From contig NZ_JAHSTS010000002.1 in NCBI RefSeq assembly GCF_019145435.1, positions 496,001-560,000 on the forward strand: a stretch of DNA of 64,000 nucleotides. The letters run 5' to 3'. Shown in pieces: positions 47,533 to 56,989 of this stretch. The DNA is from Pseudomonas ekonensis (GTDB lineage Bacteria > Pseudomonadota > Gammaproteobacteria > Pseudomonadales > Pseudomonadaceae). A program made the translations under genes and the position numbers. Position 1 is the stretch's first letter. Each line of letters starts with the position of its first letter. The notes beneath the pieces are model-generated. The model had not been told where the DNA came from and did no database searches. It saw only the letters and a list, made by a program, of their open reading frames with translations.

Positions 47533-49983
47533 ATGACCACCCCACTCCCCTGCTACCACTGCGCCCTGCCCGTCCCGCCCGGCAGCCGCTTCACCGCCGT
47601 CGTGCTCGGGGAGCCCCGCGAGTTCTGCTGCCCCGGCTGCCAGGCCGTGGCCGAAGCCATCGTCGCCGGCGGGCTGGACAGCTACTACCGGCACCGCAGC
47701 GAAGCCTCGGCCAACCCCGAAGCGCTGCCGGTGCAACTGGTGGACGAGCTGGCGCTGTACGACCGCGCCGACGTGCAGCAACCGTTCGTGCGCCACGAAG
47801 GCGAGCTGGCCGAAACCACGCTGCTGATGGAAGGCATCAGTTGCGCCGCCTGCGGCTGGCTGATCGAGAAACACCTGCGCACGCTGCCGGCCGTGGCCGA
47901 AGCGCGCCTGAATCTGTCCAACCATCGCTTGCACGTGCGCTGGGCCGACGCGCAACTGCCGCTGAGCCGGATCCTCGCCGAACTGCGCCAGATCGGCTAC
48001 GCCGCGCACCCGTACCAACCCGACCGCGCCAGCGAGCAACTGGCCGGCGAAAACCGCCGGGCCCTGCGCCAGCTCGGCGTCGCCGGCCTGCTGTGGTTCC
48101 AGGCGATGATGGCGACGATGGCCACCTGGCCGGAGTTCAACATCGACCTGAGCCCCGAACTGCACACCATCCTGCGCTGGGTCGCGCTGTTCCTCACCAC
48201 GCCCATCGTGTTCTACAGCTGCGCGCCGTTCTTCAAGGGCGCCATGCGCGACCTGCGCACCCGCCACCTGACCATGGACGTCTCGGTGTCGCTGGCCATC
48301 GGCGCGGCCTACGTCGCCGGGATCTGGACCTCGATCACCGGGGTCGGCGAGCTGTACTTCGATGCGGTGGGCATGTTCGCCCTGTTCCTGCTCGCCGGAC
48401 GCTACCTGGAGCGCCGCGCCCGGGAACGCACCGCCGCCGCCACCGCGCAACTGGTGAACCTGCTGCCGGCCTCGTGCCTGCGGCTCGACGCCGTCGGGCA
48501 GAGCGAGCGCATCCTGCTCAGCGAACTGTGCCTGGGCGACCATGTGCTGGTGCCGCCCGGCGCGGTCCTGCCGGCGGACGGCAGGATCCTGGACGGGCGC
48601 TCCAGCGTCGACGAGTCGCTGCTGACCGGCGAGTACCTGCCGCAGGCGCGCGGCGTGGGCGATGCGGTCACCGCCGGCACCCTCAATGTCGAGGGCGCGC
48701 TGACCGTGCAGGTGCAGGCCCTGGGCCAGGACACCCGACTGTCGGCCATCGTCCGCCTGCTCGACCGCGCCCAGGCCGAAAAGCCCCGGCTGGCGGAAAT
48801 CGCCGACCGCGCCGCCCAATGGTTCCTGCTGCTGTCGCTGATCGCCGCAGCGGCCATCGGCTTGCTGTGGTGGGAGCTGGACGCGTCGCGGGCCTTCTGG
48901 ATCGTGCTGGCGATGCTCGTCGCGACCTGCCCCTGCGCGCTGTCCCTGGCCACACCGACCGCGCTCACCGCCGCCACCGGCACCCTGCACAAGCTCGGCC
49001 TGCTGTTGACCCGCGGCCATGTGCTCGAAGGCCTCAACCAGATCGACACGGTGATCTTCGACAAGACCGGCACCCTCACCGAGGGACGCCTGATGCTGCG
49101 CGCGGTGCGCCCTCTCGGCACGCTGGACGCCGACCGCTGCCTGAGCCTCGCCGCCGCCCTGGAGAACCGCTCGGAGCACCCGATCGCCCGGGCCTTCGGC
49201 CGCGCCCCGCAGGCCGCCGAGGAAGTCCACAGCCTGCCGGGGCTGGGCCTTGAAGGCCGGGTCGGCGAACAGCGGCTGCGGATCGGCCAGGCCGGTTTCG
49301 TCTGCGGCCTGAGCGGCGCCGGCGTGCCGCCGATGCCGGACGAGCCCGGCCAATGGTTGCTGCTGGGCGACACCCAGGGGCCGCTGGCCTGGTTTGTCCT
49401 CGACGACCGCCTGCGCGCCGATGCGCCGGCCTTGCTGGCCGCGTGCAAGGCGCGGGGCTGGCGCACGCTGCTGCTGTCCGGCGACAGTTCGCCGATGGTC
49501 GCCGGCGTGGCCGCCGAACTGGGCATCGACGAGGCCCGCGGCGGCCTGCGCCCGGACGACAAGCTGCAGGTGCTGCAGCAGTTGCACAAGGAAGGCCGCA
49601 AGGTGCTGATGCTCGGCGACGGGGTCAACGACGTGCCGGTGCTGGCCGCCGCCGACATCAGCGTGGCCATGGGCTCGGCCACGGACCTGGCCAAGACCAG
49701 CGCCGACGCGGTGCTGCTGTCCAACCGTCTGGACGCCTTGGTGCAGGCCTTCACCCTGGCCCGCCGCACGCGCCGGGTGATCATCGAGAACCTGCTGTGG
49801 GCCGCCCTGTACAATGGCCTCATGTTGCCGTTCGCCGCCCTCGGCTGGATCACCCCGGTGTGGGCGGCGGTCGGCATGTCGATCAGTTCGCTGACCGTGG
49901 TGCTCAACGCCCTGCGCCTGACTCGCCTGCCCGGCGCGCCGGCCGTGCACGCCACGCCAGAAACCCGCCCGCTGCCGGCCTGA
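47533..49983 (+). CDS. ccoI: Copper-translocating P-type ATPase CcoI (FixI)
   Basis: An 816-residue P1B ATPase. The N-terminus has an extra Cys-rich motif (CYHC ... CCPGC) followed by a heavy-metal-associated domain with MEGISCAACGW. The membrane ion site is CPC (TCPCALSLATP); the phosphorylation motif is DKTGTLT and the hinge is GDGVND. FixI/CcoI pumps move Cu(I) out of the cytoplasm to supply cbb3 oxidase rather than for detoxification. It follows ccoGH and precedes ccoS, the standard assembly operon. Confidence 0.95.
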   Translation: MTTPLPCYHCALPVPPGSRFTAVVLGEPREFCCPGCQAVAEAIVAGGLDSYYRHRSEASANPEALPVQLVDELALYDRADVQQPFVRHEGELAETTLLMEGISCAACGWLIEKHLRTLPAVAEARLNLSNHRLHVRWADAQLPLSRILAELRQIGYAAHPYQPDRASEQLAGENRRALRQLGVAGLLWFQAMMATMATWPEFNIDLSPELHTILRWVALFLTTPIVFYSCAPFFKGAMRDLRTRHLTMDVSVSLAIGAAYVAGIWTSITGVGELYFDAVGMFALFLLAGRYLERRARERTAAATAQLVNLLPASCLRLDAVGQSERILLSELCLGDHVLVPPGAVLPADGRILDGRSSVDESLLTGEYLPQARGVGDAVTAGTLNVEGALTVQVQALGQDTRLSAIVRLLDRAQAEKPRLAEIADRAAQWFLLLSLIAAAAIGLLWWELDASRAFWIVLAMLVATCPCALSLATPTALTAATGTLHKLGLLLTRGHVLEGLNQIDTVIFDKTGTLTEGRLMLRAVRPLGTLDADRCLSLAAALENRSEHPIARAFGRAPQAAEEVHSLPGLGLEGRVGEQRLRIGQAGFVCGLSGAGVPPMPDEPGQWLLLGDTQGPLAWFVLDDRLRADAPALLAACKARGWRTLLLSGDSSPMVAGVAAELGIDEARGGLRPDDKLQVLQQLHKEGRKVLMLGDGVNDVPVLAAADISVAMGSATDLAKTSADAVLLSNRLDALVQAFTLARRTRRVIIENLLWAALYNGLMLPFAALGWITPVWAAVGMSISSLTVVLNALRLTRLPGAPAVHATPETRPLPA

Positions 49984-50005
49984 GCCGCGCGGGCATGGAG
50001 TACAG

Positions 50006-50218
50006 ATGCCAGCTCTTTACGTAATGATCCCGGCCGCGCTGCTGATCGTGGCCATCGCCGTGTACATCTTCTTCTGGGCGGTGGACAGCGGCCAGTACGA
50101 CGACCTCGACGGCCCGGCCCACAGCATCCTGTTCGACGACCAGGACCCGAACCACACCGCCGCGGTGGATGAAGCCAAGGCGACCCCGCCGGACGACAAG
50201 GCGCCGCCCCATGCTTGA
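50006..50218 (+). CDS. ccoS: cbb3-type oxidase assembly protein CcoS
   Basis: A 70-residue single-span protein (MPALYVMIPAALLIVAIAV) with the FFWAVDSGQYDDLDGP signature of CcoS, needed for cofactor insertion into cbb3 oxidase. It overlaps the next gene by eight bases. Confidence 0.92.
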   Translation: MPALYVMIPAALLIVAIAVYIFFWAVDSGQYDDLDGPAHSILFDDQDPNHTAAVDEAKATPPDDKAPPHA

Positions 50219-50894
50219 GCTTGCGCCGCTGCTGGTGTCTGCGCTGATCCTCGGCCTGTTGGGCGGCGGGCATTGCCTGGGGATGTGCGGCGGACTGATG
50301 GGCGCCCTGACCCTGGCGATCCCCAAGGAACAGCGCAGCCGGCGCTTTCGCCTGCTGCTGGCCTACAACCTGGGGCGCATCCTGAGCTACGCCGCCGCCG
50401 GCCTGCTGATCGGCCTCGCCGGCTGGGCCGTGGCCAACAGCCCTGCCGCGCTGTTCATGCGGGTGCTGGCCGGGCTGCTGCTGATCGCCATGGGGCTGTA
50501 CCTGGCCGGGTGGTGGAGCGGCCTGACCCGCATCGAAAGCCTCGGCCGCGGGCTGTGGCGCCATATCCAGCCTGTGGCCAACCGGTTGCTGCCGGTATCG
50601 AGCCTGCCCCGCGCCCTGCTGCTCGGGGCGCTGTGGGGCTGGCTGCCCTGCGGGCTGGTCTACAGCACCCTGCTGTGGTCGGCCAGCCAAGGCAACGCGC
50701 TGGACAGCGCACTGCTGATGCTCGCGTTCGGGCTCGGCACCTGGCCGGTGCTGCTGGCCACCGGGCTGGCCGCCGAACGGATCACGGCGCTGCTGCGCCG
50801 ACGCAGCGTGCGCATGGCGGGCGGCGTGCTGGTGCTGCTGTTCGGCCTCTGGACCCTGCCCGGACCGCACCAGCACTGGCTGATGGGCCACTAG
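50211..50894 (+). CDS. TauE/SafE (UreH-like) membrane protein linked to cbb3 assembly
   Basis: A 227-residue protein with about six membrane segments and the HCLGMCGG motif near residues 19-26, a Cys/Met-containing site typical of copper-related DsbD/UreH-like transporters. P. aeruginosa has a related gene at this position after ccoS (PA1547), so a role in copper handling is likely but not proven. ATG 50211 overlaps ccoS. The stop codon TAG forms part of the target site of the small element that follows. Confidence 0.87.
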   Translation: MLELAPLLVSALILGLLGGGHCLGMCGGLMGALTLAIPKEQRSRRFRLLLAYNLGRILSYAAAGLLIGLAGWAVANSPAALFMRVLAGLLLIAMGLYLAGWWSGLTRIESLGRGLWRHIQPVANRLLPVSSLPRALLLGALWGWLPCGLVYSTLLWSASQGNALDSALLMLAFGLGTWPVLLATGLAAERITALLRRRSVRMAGGVLVLLFGLWTLPGPHQHWLMGH

Positions 50895-50985
50895 GGTCTG
50901 TGTGAAAAGTCTTGAGACGAAGGTCAGGCGAGGCTGTTTTCAACGCAGCATCACCGAGTATCAAGGCTTTTCGCACAGAGTCTAA
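50891..50985. mobile_element. MITE-like element with terminal inverted repeats
   Basis: GGTCTGTGTGAAAAGTCTTGA at the left and, read on the other strand, GACTCTGTGCGAAAAGCCTTGA at the right form about 22-base imperfect inverted repeats around a short middle. The element is flanked by CTAG and CTAA, fitting the YTAR target of IS5-type elements. There is no transposase. Confidence 0.6.
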
Positions 50986-51013
50986 GTTCCCTCGCCACAG
51001 GTTCCGACCGGCT

Positions 51014-51027
51014 TTGATGCAAATCAA
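51014..51027 (+). promoter_or_regulatory. Perfect ANR/FNR box for hemN
   Basis: TTGATGCAAATCAA is an exact TTGAT-N4-ATCAA site, 64 bases before the hemN ATG, allowing a start site about 41 bases downstream of its centre. Confidence 0.85.
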
Positions 51028-51091
51028 GATGCCCCCTCGCCGTCTCCCCTAGACTCGCCGACACTGCCAGCCTATCCGGGGGAATGCCCGC

Positions 51092-52474
51092 ATGCTCGAC
51101 GCCATTCGTTGGGACACCGATTTGATCCGCCGCTACGACCTGGCGGGGCCGCGCTACACCTCGTACCCGACGGCCGTGCAATTCAACAGTCAGGTCGGCA
51201 CCTTCGACCTGTTCCACGCCCTGCGCGACAGCCGCAAGGCCCTGCGCCCGTTGTCGCTGTATGTGCACGTGCCGTTCTGCGCGAACATCTGCTACTACTG
51301 CGCCTGCAACAAAGTCATCACCAAGGACCGCGGCCGCGCGCTGCCCTACCTGCAACGCCTGGAGCAGGAAATCCAGCTGATCGCCTGCCACCTCGACCCT
51401 GCGCAGAAGGTCGAGCAGTTGCACTTCGGCGGCGGCACCCCGACTTTCCTCAGCCATGACGAGCTGCGCCAACTGATGGCGCACCTGCGCAAGCACTTCA
51501 ACCTGCTGGACGACGATTCCGGCGACTACGGCATCGAGATCGACCCCCGCGAAGCCGACTGGTCGACCATGGGCCTTTTGCGCGAACTGGGCTTCAACCG
51601 GGTCAGCATCGGCCTGCAGGACCTCGACCCGGCCGTGCAGCGGGCGGTCAACCGCCTGCAGAGCCTGGAGGAAACCCGTGCGGTGATCGATGCGGCGCGC
51701 ACCCTGCAATTCCGCTCGATCAACATCGACCTGATCTACGGCCTGCCGAAGCAGACGCCGGACAACTTCGCCCGCACCGTCGAGGAAGTCATCCACCTGC
51801 AACCGGATCGGCTCTCGGTGTTCAACTACGCGCACCTGCCGGAACGCTTCATGCCCCAGCGACGAATCAACGGCAACGAACTGCCGAGCCCGGCGCAGAA
51901 ACTGGAGATGCTGCAACGCAGCATCGAGCAACTGACCGCCGCCGGTTACCGCTACATCGGCATGGACCACTTCGCCCTGCCCGACGACGAACTGGCGGTG
52001 GCCCAGGAAGAATCGACCCTGCAGCGCAACTTTCAGGGCTACACCACCCACGGCCATTGCGACCTGATCGGCCTGGGCGTCTCGGCGATCAGCCAGGTGG
52101 GCGATCTGTACTGCCAGAACAGCAGCGACCTGAACCAGTACCAGAACACCCTGGCCGGCGCCCAGCTGGCCACCAGCCGCGGCCTGGTCTGCAACGCCGA
52201 CGACCGCCTGCGCCGGGCGGTGATCCAGCAGTTGATCTGCAATTTCAGCCTGGACTTCGCCGACATCGAACGTGCCTTCAACATCGACTTCCAAGGCTAC
52301 TTCGGCGCGCTCTGGCCGCAATTGCAGGACATGGCCCGGGACGGCCTGATCGAGCTGGACAGCGAGCGGATCAACGTGCTGCCCGCTGGCCGCCTGCTGG
52401 TGCGTTCGGTGTGCATGGTGTTCGACGCGTACCTGGAGCAGCAGAACCGCCAGCGCTTTTCCCGGGTGATCTAG
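51092..52474 (+). CDS. hemN: Oxygen-independent coproporphyrinogen III oxidase
   Basis: A 460-residue radical-SAM enzyme with the iron-sulfur motif CANICYYCAC (CxxxCxxC, about residues 62-69) and FGGGTPTFL. It oxidatively decarboxylates coproporphyrinogen III for haem synthesis without oxygen. It is preceded by a perfect ANR box, so it should be induced at low oxygen with the oxidase. Its TAG stop shares the palindrome CTAG with the stop of the convergent hypothetical gene. Confidence 0.95.
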   Translation: MLDAIRWDTDLIRRYDLAGPRYTSYPTAVQFNSQVGTFDLFHALRDSRKALRPLSLYVHVPFCANICYYCACNKVITKDRGRALPYLQRLEQEIQLIACHLDPAQKVEQLHFGGGTPTFLSHDELRQLMAHLRKHFNLLDDDSGDYGIEIDPREADWSTMGLLRELGFNRVSIGLQDLDPAVQRAVNRLQSLEETRAVIDAARTLQFRSINIDLIYGLPKQTPDNFARTVEEVIHLQPDRLSVFNYAHLPERFMPQRRINGNELPSPAQKLEMLQRSIEQLTAAGYRYIGMDHFALPDDELAVAQEESTLQRNFQGYTTHGHCDLIGLGVSAISQVGDLYCQNSSDLNQYQNTLAGAQLATSRGLVCNADDRLRRAVIQQLICNFSLDFADIERAFNIDFQGYFGALWPQLQDMARDGLIELDSERINVLPAGRLLVRSVCMVFDAYLEQQNRQRFSRVI

Positions 52475-52953
52475 TCCTTCGTCAGCAGCGAGGCGGTCTT
52501 CATGTTCTGCTCCGGGGTCAGGCCCGACTGGTTCACGACCTTGGCCAGGGACAGATTGGCAGTGATCAGGCCATTGTTGAGGGCGGCGATGGCGCCCTTG
52601 AGCGCGGCGATCCTGGCGGTCCGCTCTTCGTTGGAGAGGGTCCTGTCGGCCATCACGGCGTTGATGCGTGCATTCTTTTCGGCGATCTGCTGCCGAAACT
52701 TGCGGATCATCTTCAGCAACTGCTGGACGTCCTCCGGCAAGCCGCTGCTTTCGATGTCACGGTTGTCGCCGCCGGCGCCGGCGGATTTCTCGATCGCCGC
52801 GCCGGACAGCGACACTTTGACGCTCTCGACCAAAGTCGGGGTTGCCGACTGCGCCGATCCGGTTTCCGGCTCGGCGCCGGCGGAGTCTCTGACACCTTCC
52901 GGCAACGGCGCCACGCCGCTGCTGCCGGGGTTCAACGTGCCAATGGCGGCCAT
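52471..52953 (-). CDS. Hypothetical protein, 160 aa, helical C-terminus
   Basis: Started at MAAIGTLNPG (52953), which has AAGGA at good spacing; a longer frame to 53037 is possible. The N-terminal about 70 residues are Gly/Ser/Ala-rich and probably disordered. The C-terminal half is charged and helical, likely coiled coil (LPEDVQQLLKMIRKFRQQI... then NEERTARIAALKGAIAALNN). No signal peptide is seen; the family is not recognised. A hypothetical gene occupies the same place between hemN and anr in P. aeruginosa (PA1545), as I recall. Confidence 0.7.
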   Translation of the reverse strand: MAAIGTLNPGSSGVAPLPEGVRDSAGAEPETGSAQSATPTLVESVKVSLSGAAIEKSAGAGGDNRDIESSGLPEDVQQLLKMIRKFRQQIAEKNARINAVMADRTLSNEERTARIAALKGAIAALNNGLITANLSLAKVVNQSGLTPEQNMKTASLLTKD

Positions 52954-53108
52954 CGGAACGGTTCCTTGCATGCCTTCTGATGGCAGGTTATCGGCCACCG
53001 TCCCAAGGGCTTTACATCCTTGGGGCAGTCTCGCCACAGGCTGGCCTGAAGGTCCTGTGCTGAGTTACCCTTACGCCTTATGTGTGTTTTCCCACAAGGA
53101 TCAAAGAA

Positions 53109-53843
53109 ATGTCCGAGCCAGTTAAACTGCGCGCTCACAACCAGGCCCATTGCAAGGACTGCAGCCTGGCCCCTCTCTGCCTGCCACTTTCTCTGAATCT
53201 GGAAGACATGGATGCGCTGGACGAAATCGTCAAACGCGGCCGTCCGCTGAAAAAGGGCGAGTTCCTGTTCCGCCAGGGCGACGTGTTCGATTCCGTCTTT
53301 GCAGTACGCTCCGGCGCCCTGAAGACCTTCAGCCTGAGCGACACCGGCGAAGAGCAACTGACCGGCTTCCACCTGCCCAGCGAACTGGTCGGCCTGTCCG
53401 GCATGGACACCGAGAAGCACCCGGTGTCCGCCCAGGCCCTGGAAACCACGTCGGTCTGTGAGATCCCGTTCGAGCGCCTCGACGAACTGGCCCTGCAACT
53501 GCCGCAACTGCGCCGCCAACTGATGCGGGTGATGAGCCGCGAGATCCGCGACGACCAGCAGATGATGCTGCTCCTGTCGAAGAAGACCGCCGACGAGCGC
53601 ATCGCCACGTTCCTGGTCAACCTGTCGGCCCGTTTCCGCGCCCGCGGCTTCTCGGCCAACCAGTTCCGCCTGAGCATGTCGCGCAACGAGATCGGCAACT
53701 ACCTGGGCCTGGCGGTGGAAACCGTGTCCCGGGTCTTCACCCGCTTCCAGCAGAACGAACTGATCGCCGCCGAAGGCAAGGAAATCCACATCCTCGACCC
53801 GATCCAGCTGTGTGCGCTGGCCGGCGGTTCCATCGAAGGCTGA
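53109..53843 (+). CDS. anr: Anaerobic regulator Anr (FNR family)
   Basis: A 244-residue CRP/FNR-type activator. Cys15, Cys18 and Cys24 near the N-terminus plus Cys117 form the oxygen-labile 4Fe-4S cluster site. A cyclic-nucleotide-like sensing domain and long dimer helix lead to a helix-turn-helix ([24 protein letters not shown]). The ETVSR helix matches FNR-type recognition of TTGAT half-sites, which occur upstream of ccoN and hemN in this window. ATG 53109 gives the family start. Confidence 0.95.
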   Translation: MSEPVKLRAHNQAHCKDCSLAPLCLPLSLNLEDMDALDEIVKRGRPLKKGEFLFRQGDVFDSVFAVRSGALKTFSLSDTGEEQLTGFHLPSELVGLSGMDTEKHPVSAQALETTSVCEIPFERLDELALQLPQLRRQLMRVMSREIRDDQQMMLLLSKKTADERIATFLVNLSARFRARGFSANQFRLSMSRNEIGNYLGLAVETVSRVFTRFQQNELIAAEGKEIHILDPIQLCALAGGSIEG

Positions 53844-53921
53844 TCTCGACCCGCGGCCGAGCGAACCGTTTCAGCCGCGGGTATACTGCGCCGTTTGCAA
53901 CCCTGCCAGGACACCTCGACG

Positions 53922-54470
53922 ATGCCCTTCGATTCCTTCGACATCAAATCCCTGATCCGCCCCGTGATCGACTTTCCGAAACCGGGCGTGATCTTTCGCG
54001 ACATCACCCCGCTGTTCCAGTCCCCTACCGCCCTGCGCCAGGTGATGGACAGCTTCGCCCACCGCTATGTGGAAGCCGACTTCACCCACATCGGGGCGAT
54101 GGACGCGCGCGGGTTCCTGATCGGTTCGGTGCTGGCCTACCAGCTGAACAAGCCGCTGGTGCTGTTCCGCAAGCAAGGCAAGCTGCCGGCCGACGTGCTG
54201 GCCGAAGGCTACGCGACCGAGTACGGCGAGGCGTTCCTGGAAGTGCACGCCGACAGCCTGTGCGAAGGCGATTCGGTGGTGATGTTCGATGACCTGATCG
54301 CCACCGGCGGCACCCTGATCGCGGCGGCCAACCTGATCCGCCGCATGGGCGCCCGGGTGCACGAGGCGGCGGCGATCATCGACCTGCCGGAGCTGGGCGG
54401 CTCCCAGCGCTTGCAGGACATGGGGATTCCTACGTTCTGCCTGACCCGGTTTGCCCTGACCGACAAGTAA
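53922..54470 (+). CDS. apt: Adenine phosphoribosyltransferase
   Basis: A 182-residue purine-salvage enzyme that joins adenine to PRPP giving AMP. The PRPP-binding motif [14 protein letters not shown] is near residues 121-134, with [14 protein letters not shown] at the N-terminus. The MPFDSF start (53922) is typical for Pseudomonas Apt. It follows anr by 78 bases as in P. aeruginosa. Confidence 0.95.
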   Translation: MPFDSFDIKSLIRPVIDFPKPGVIFRDITPLFQSPTALRQVMDSFAHRYVEADFTHIGAMDARGFLIGSVLAYQLNKPLVLFRKQGKLPADVLAEGYATEYGEAFLEVHADSLCEGDSVVMFDDLIATGGTLIAAANLIRRMGARVHEAAAIIDLPELGGSQRLQDMGIPTFCLTRFALTDK

Positions 54471-54485
54471 GCGGCGCCCGTTCGG

Positions 54486-54518
54486 CCGCCATCGCCGGCA
54501 GGCTGGCTCCTGCAGGGG
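54486..54518. repeat. Single REP repeat
   Basis: ATCGCCGGCAGGCTGGCTCC core between the convergent apt and acyl-CoA dehydrogenase genes. Confidence 0.7.
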
Positions 54519-54552
54519 GGATTGTGTTCCCCCTTGTTGCAGCACCGCGGCC

Positions 54553-55701
54553 TCAAAGCCCCATCTGCTTGCCGATGATCTCGTTCATCACTTCCCGCGT
54601 CCCGCCGCCGATGGACAGGATCCGGTTGTCCCGGTACAGCCGCTCCACCCGGCTCTCGCGCATGTAGCCCAGGCCGCCGAGGATCTGCACGGCTTCGGTG
54701 GTGATGCGGTCCGAGGTGTCCGTGGCGAAGTTCTTGGCCATGGAGATCTCCTTGATCACGCTTTGCCCCGCCGCCATCTTCGCCGCCTGCCGGTAAGTGA
54801 ACTCCCGCGACACCTCCAGCGCCGTGGCCATTTCGGCCAGTTTGTGCCGGATCACCTGGAACTTGCCGATGGGCTTGCCGAACGCCTCACGCTCCCGGGC
54901 CCAGGCCAGGCTGTCCTCCAGGGCCATTTGCGAGGTCATGTTGGCCATCAGCGCCAAGGCCAGGCGTTCGCTCTGGAAGTTGCCCATGATGCAGGCGAAA
55001 CCCATGTTCTCGGCCCCGATCAGGTTGCCCACCGGCACGGGGCAATCGTCAAAGAACAGTTCAGCGGTGTCCGACGCCCACCAGCCCATCTTCTTCAGTT
55101 GCCGGCCCACGGTGAAACCCGGTGTGCCCTTCTCGATCATCAGCAGGCTGATGCCGCCGAAGCCCGGCGCGCCGGTGCGCACCGCGACGGTGTAGACATC
55201 GGCGCGCACGCCGCTGGTGATGAAGGTCTTGCTGCCGCTGACCCGGTAGACGTCCCCGTCGCGCACGGCGCGGGTCTGCAGGTTGGCGACGTCGGATCCG
55301 CCGCCGGGTTCGGTGACGGCCAGCGCGCTGATCCTCTCGCCGCTGAGCACCGCCGGCACCACGCGGTCACGCACTTGGGGCCTAGCCCACTTGAGGATCG
55401 GCGGCAAACCGATGTCCAGCGAGCCGAGGCCCGCCACCAGGCCGCCGGAACCGCAGCGCATCAACTCTTCGCTGGCGGCGATCTTGGCGAACAGATCGCC
55501 TTCGTGGCTGCCGCCCAGCGCCTGCGGGTAGCCGATGCCGAGGATGCCGGCGGCGCCGGCCTTCAGGTAAAGCTCACGGGGGAAGGTTTCGGCTTCTTCC
55601 CACGCATCGATGTCGGGCAGGATCTCGCGCTCGACGAAACGTCTGACGCTGTCGCGGATCATCTGGTGGCTGGGGTCGAAGTATTCCTGGAAGGCGGGCA
55701 T
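54553..55701 (-). CDS. Acyl-CoA dehydrogenase
   Basis: A 382-residue flavoenzyme with family motifs LAVTEPGGGSD (FAD/substrate loop), SGSKTFITSG, REAFGKPIGKFQ, QILGGLGYMRE and the C-terminal GGGTREVMNEIIGK. The usual catalytic Glu of EGT is replaced (IGGGT), but a Glu in MALEDSLAWARE aligns with the catalytic base of long-chain and isovaleryl-CoA dehydrogenases, so the enzyme is probably active on a long or branched acyl-CoA. Cytoplasmic; electrons go to ETF. It stands alone between apt and recR. Confidence 0.9.
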   Translation of the reverse strand: MPAFQEYFDPSHQMIRDSVRRFVEREILPDIDAWEEAETFPRELYLKAGAAGILGIGYPQALGGSHEGDLFAKIAASEELMRCGSGGLVAGLGSLDIGLPPILKWARPQVRDRVVPAVLSGERISALAVTEPGGGSDVANLQTRAVRDGDVYRVSGSKTFITSGVRADVYTVAVRTGAPGFGGISLLMIEKGTPGFTVGRQLKKMGWWASDTAELFFDDCPVPVGNLIGAENMGFACIMGNFQSERLALALMANMTSQMALEDSLAWAREREAFGKPIGKFQVIRHKLAEMATALEVSREFTYRQAAKMAAGQSVIKEISMAKNFATDTSDRITTEAVQILGGLGYMRESRVERLYRDNRILSIGGGTREVMNEIIGKQMGL

Positions 55702-55814
55702 CGGCGAACTCCATGGAAAGGTTCGCCGACGTTAACCGAGCGCTTGCTTGGTTTTCAACAGGATTGTGTATGGGTCAGGTCGATCGAGGGGGGGCCGAAA
55801 CCGACAGCGGCCCC

Positions 55815-56417
55815 TCAGAGGGAAATCGGCTTGCGTCCGGCGAACGAGTGGGCCAGCGTCCCGCCGTCCACCAGCTCCAGTTCGCCGCCCAGCGGCACGC
55901 CATGGGCGATGCGCGAGGCGACCAGGCCCTTGTTGTGCAGCAGCTGGGCGATGTAGTGCGCCGTGGCCTCGCCTTCCACCGTCGGGTTGGTGGCGAGAAT
56001 GACTTCGGTGAAGGTGCCGGCCTCTTCGATGCGTGCCATCAGTTGGGGGATGCCGATGGCCTCAGGGCCCAGGCCGTCCAGCGGCGACAGGTGCCCCTTG
56101 AGCACGAAGTAGCGTCCGCGGAACCCGGTCTGCTCGACCGCGTAGACATCCATCGGCCCCTCCACCACGCACAGCAGCGTGTCGTCGCGGCGCGGATCGG
56201 CGCATTGCGGGCACAGATCGTCCTCGGTCAGCGTGCGGCACTGGCGGCAATGTCCGACCCCTTCCATGGCCTGGCTCAGCGCCTGGGCCAGACGCGTACC
56301 GCCGCTGCGGTCGCGTTCGAGCAACTGCAGCGCCATGCGCTGGGCAGTTTTCTGACCCACTCCCGGCAAGGTTCGCAGGGCGTCGATCAGTTGGCGAATC
56401 AAAGGGCTGAAGCTCAT
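55815..56417 (-). CDS. recR: Recombination protein RecR
   Basis: A 200-residue protein with the RecR layout: helix-hairpin-helix ([13 protein letters not shown]), a four-Cys zinc finger (CRQC...CPQC), a Toprim domain ([13 protein letters not shown]) and the C-terminal [12 protein letters not shown]. It loads RecA with RecO/RecF at gaps. [10 protein letters not shown] at 56417 is the conserved start; its ribosome site is poor. It lies downstream of dnaX-ybaB, but a strong terminator intervenes. Confidence 0.95.
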   Translation of the reverse strand: MSFSPLIRQLIDALRTLPGVGQKTAQRMALQLLERDRSGGTRLAQALSQAMEGVGHCRQCRTLTEDDLCPQCADPRRDDTLLCVVEGPMDVYAVEQTGFRGRYFVLKGHLSPLDGLGPEAIGIPQLMARIEEAGTFTEVILATNPTVEGEATAHYIAQLLHNKGLVASRIAHGVPLGGELELVDGGTLAHSFAGRKPISL

Positions 56418-56527
56418 GGGGAAAAAGTCCGACAAAACAACGAGACGCGGTTTATACCCGCGCCTCCGGACAGCGTCAATTGTCCGGCCCTGCCGGCCCG
56501 GGACGCCTCTTGAAGGCGGCACCTGCA

Positions 56528-56555
56528 AAAATGCCAGGCAAGCGCCTGGCATTTT
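56528..56555. terminator. Bidirectional-looking terminator between ybaB and recR
   Basis: A 12-bp stem: AAAATGCCAGGC (56528-56539) and GCCTGGCATTTT (56544-56555), loop AAGC, with T-rich ends on both strands. Confidence 0.85.
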
Positions 56556-56582
56556 CGTGTTCCGTCCGATGCGCGAAGCCGA

Positions 56583-56921
56583 TCAGAACGGCAGTTTCAT
56601 GCCCGGCGGCAGTTGCATGCCGGCCGTCATGCTGCCCATCTTTTCCTGGCTGTTGGCTTCGATCTTGCGCACGGCGTCGTTGACGGCGGCGGCCACCAGG
56701 TCTTCGATCACTTCGCGGTCGTCATCGTCCAGGCCCGGCAGCAGGCTCGGGTCGATGCTGACGCGCTTGAGGTCGTGACGGCCGGTCATGACCACGCTCA
56801 CCATGTCGCCGCCCGCCTTGCCGGTGACTTCGGCGTTGGCCAGCTCTTCCTGCATCTTGGCCATTTTTTCCTGCATCTGCTGCGCCTGCTTCATCAGGCC
56901 GGCCATGCCACCTTTCATCAT
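56583..56921 (-). CDS. YbaB/EbfC nucleoid-associated protein
   Basis: A 112-residue protein starting [17 protein letters not shown] with GAGGTGA upstream. It has the Met/Gln-rich N-terminal helix and [24 protein letters not shown] typical of YbaB/EbfC, a dimeric DNA-binding protein encoded next to dnaX and recR in many bacteria. It lies 68 bases after dnaX on the same strand. Confidence 0.92.
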   Translation of the reverse strand: MMKGGMAGLMKQAQQMQEKMAKMQEELANAEVTGKAGGDMVSVVMTGRHDLKRVSIDPSLLPGLDDDDREVIEDLVAAAVNDAVRKIEANSQEKMGSMTAGMQLPPGMKLPF

Positions 56922-56989
56922 GGGAATCACCTCAAAAAGTACTTGGATCAAAACGGCGCCCGGCGTTCGCGGCCCGGCGCCTTCAGTGG

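Noticed and set aside
46870..47533. Operon break between ccoH and ccoI at the REP pair
   Set aside because: The REP pair lacks a T tract and the genes are functionally one unit, so I kept them as a probable single operon.
53810..54292. Frame overlapping anr and apt
   Set aside because: It is a shadow of apt in another frame, with no domain content.
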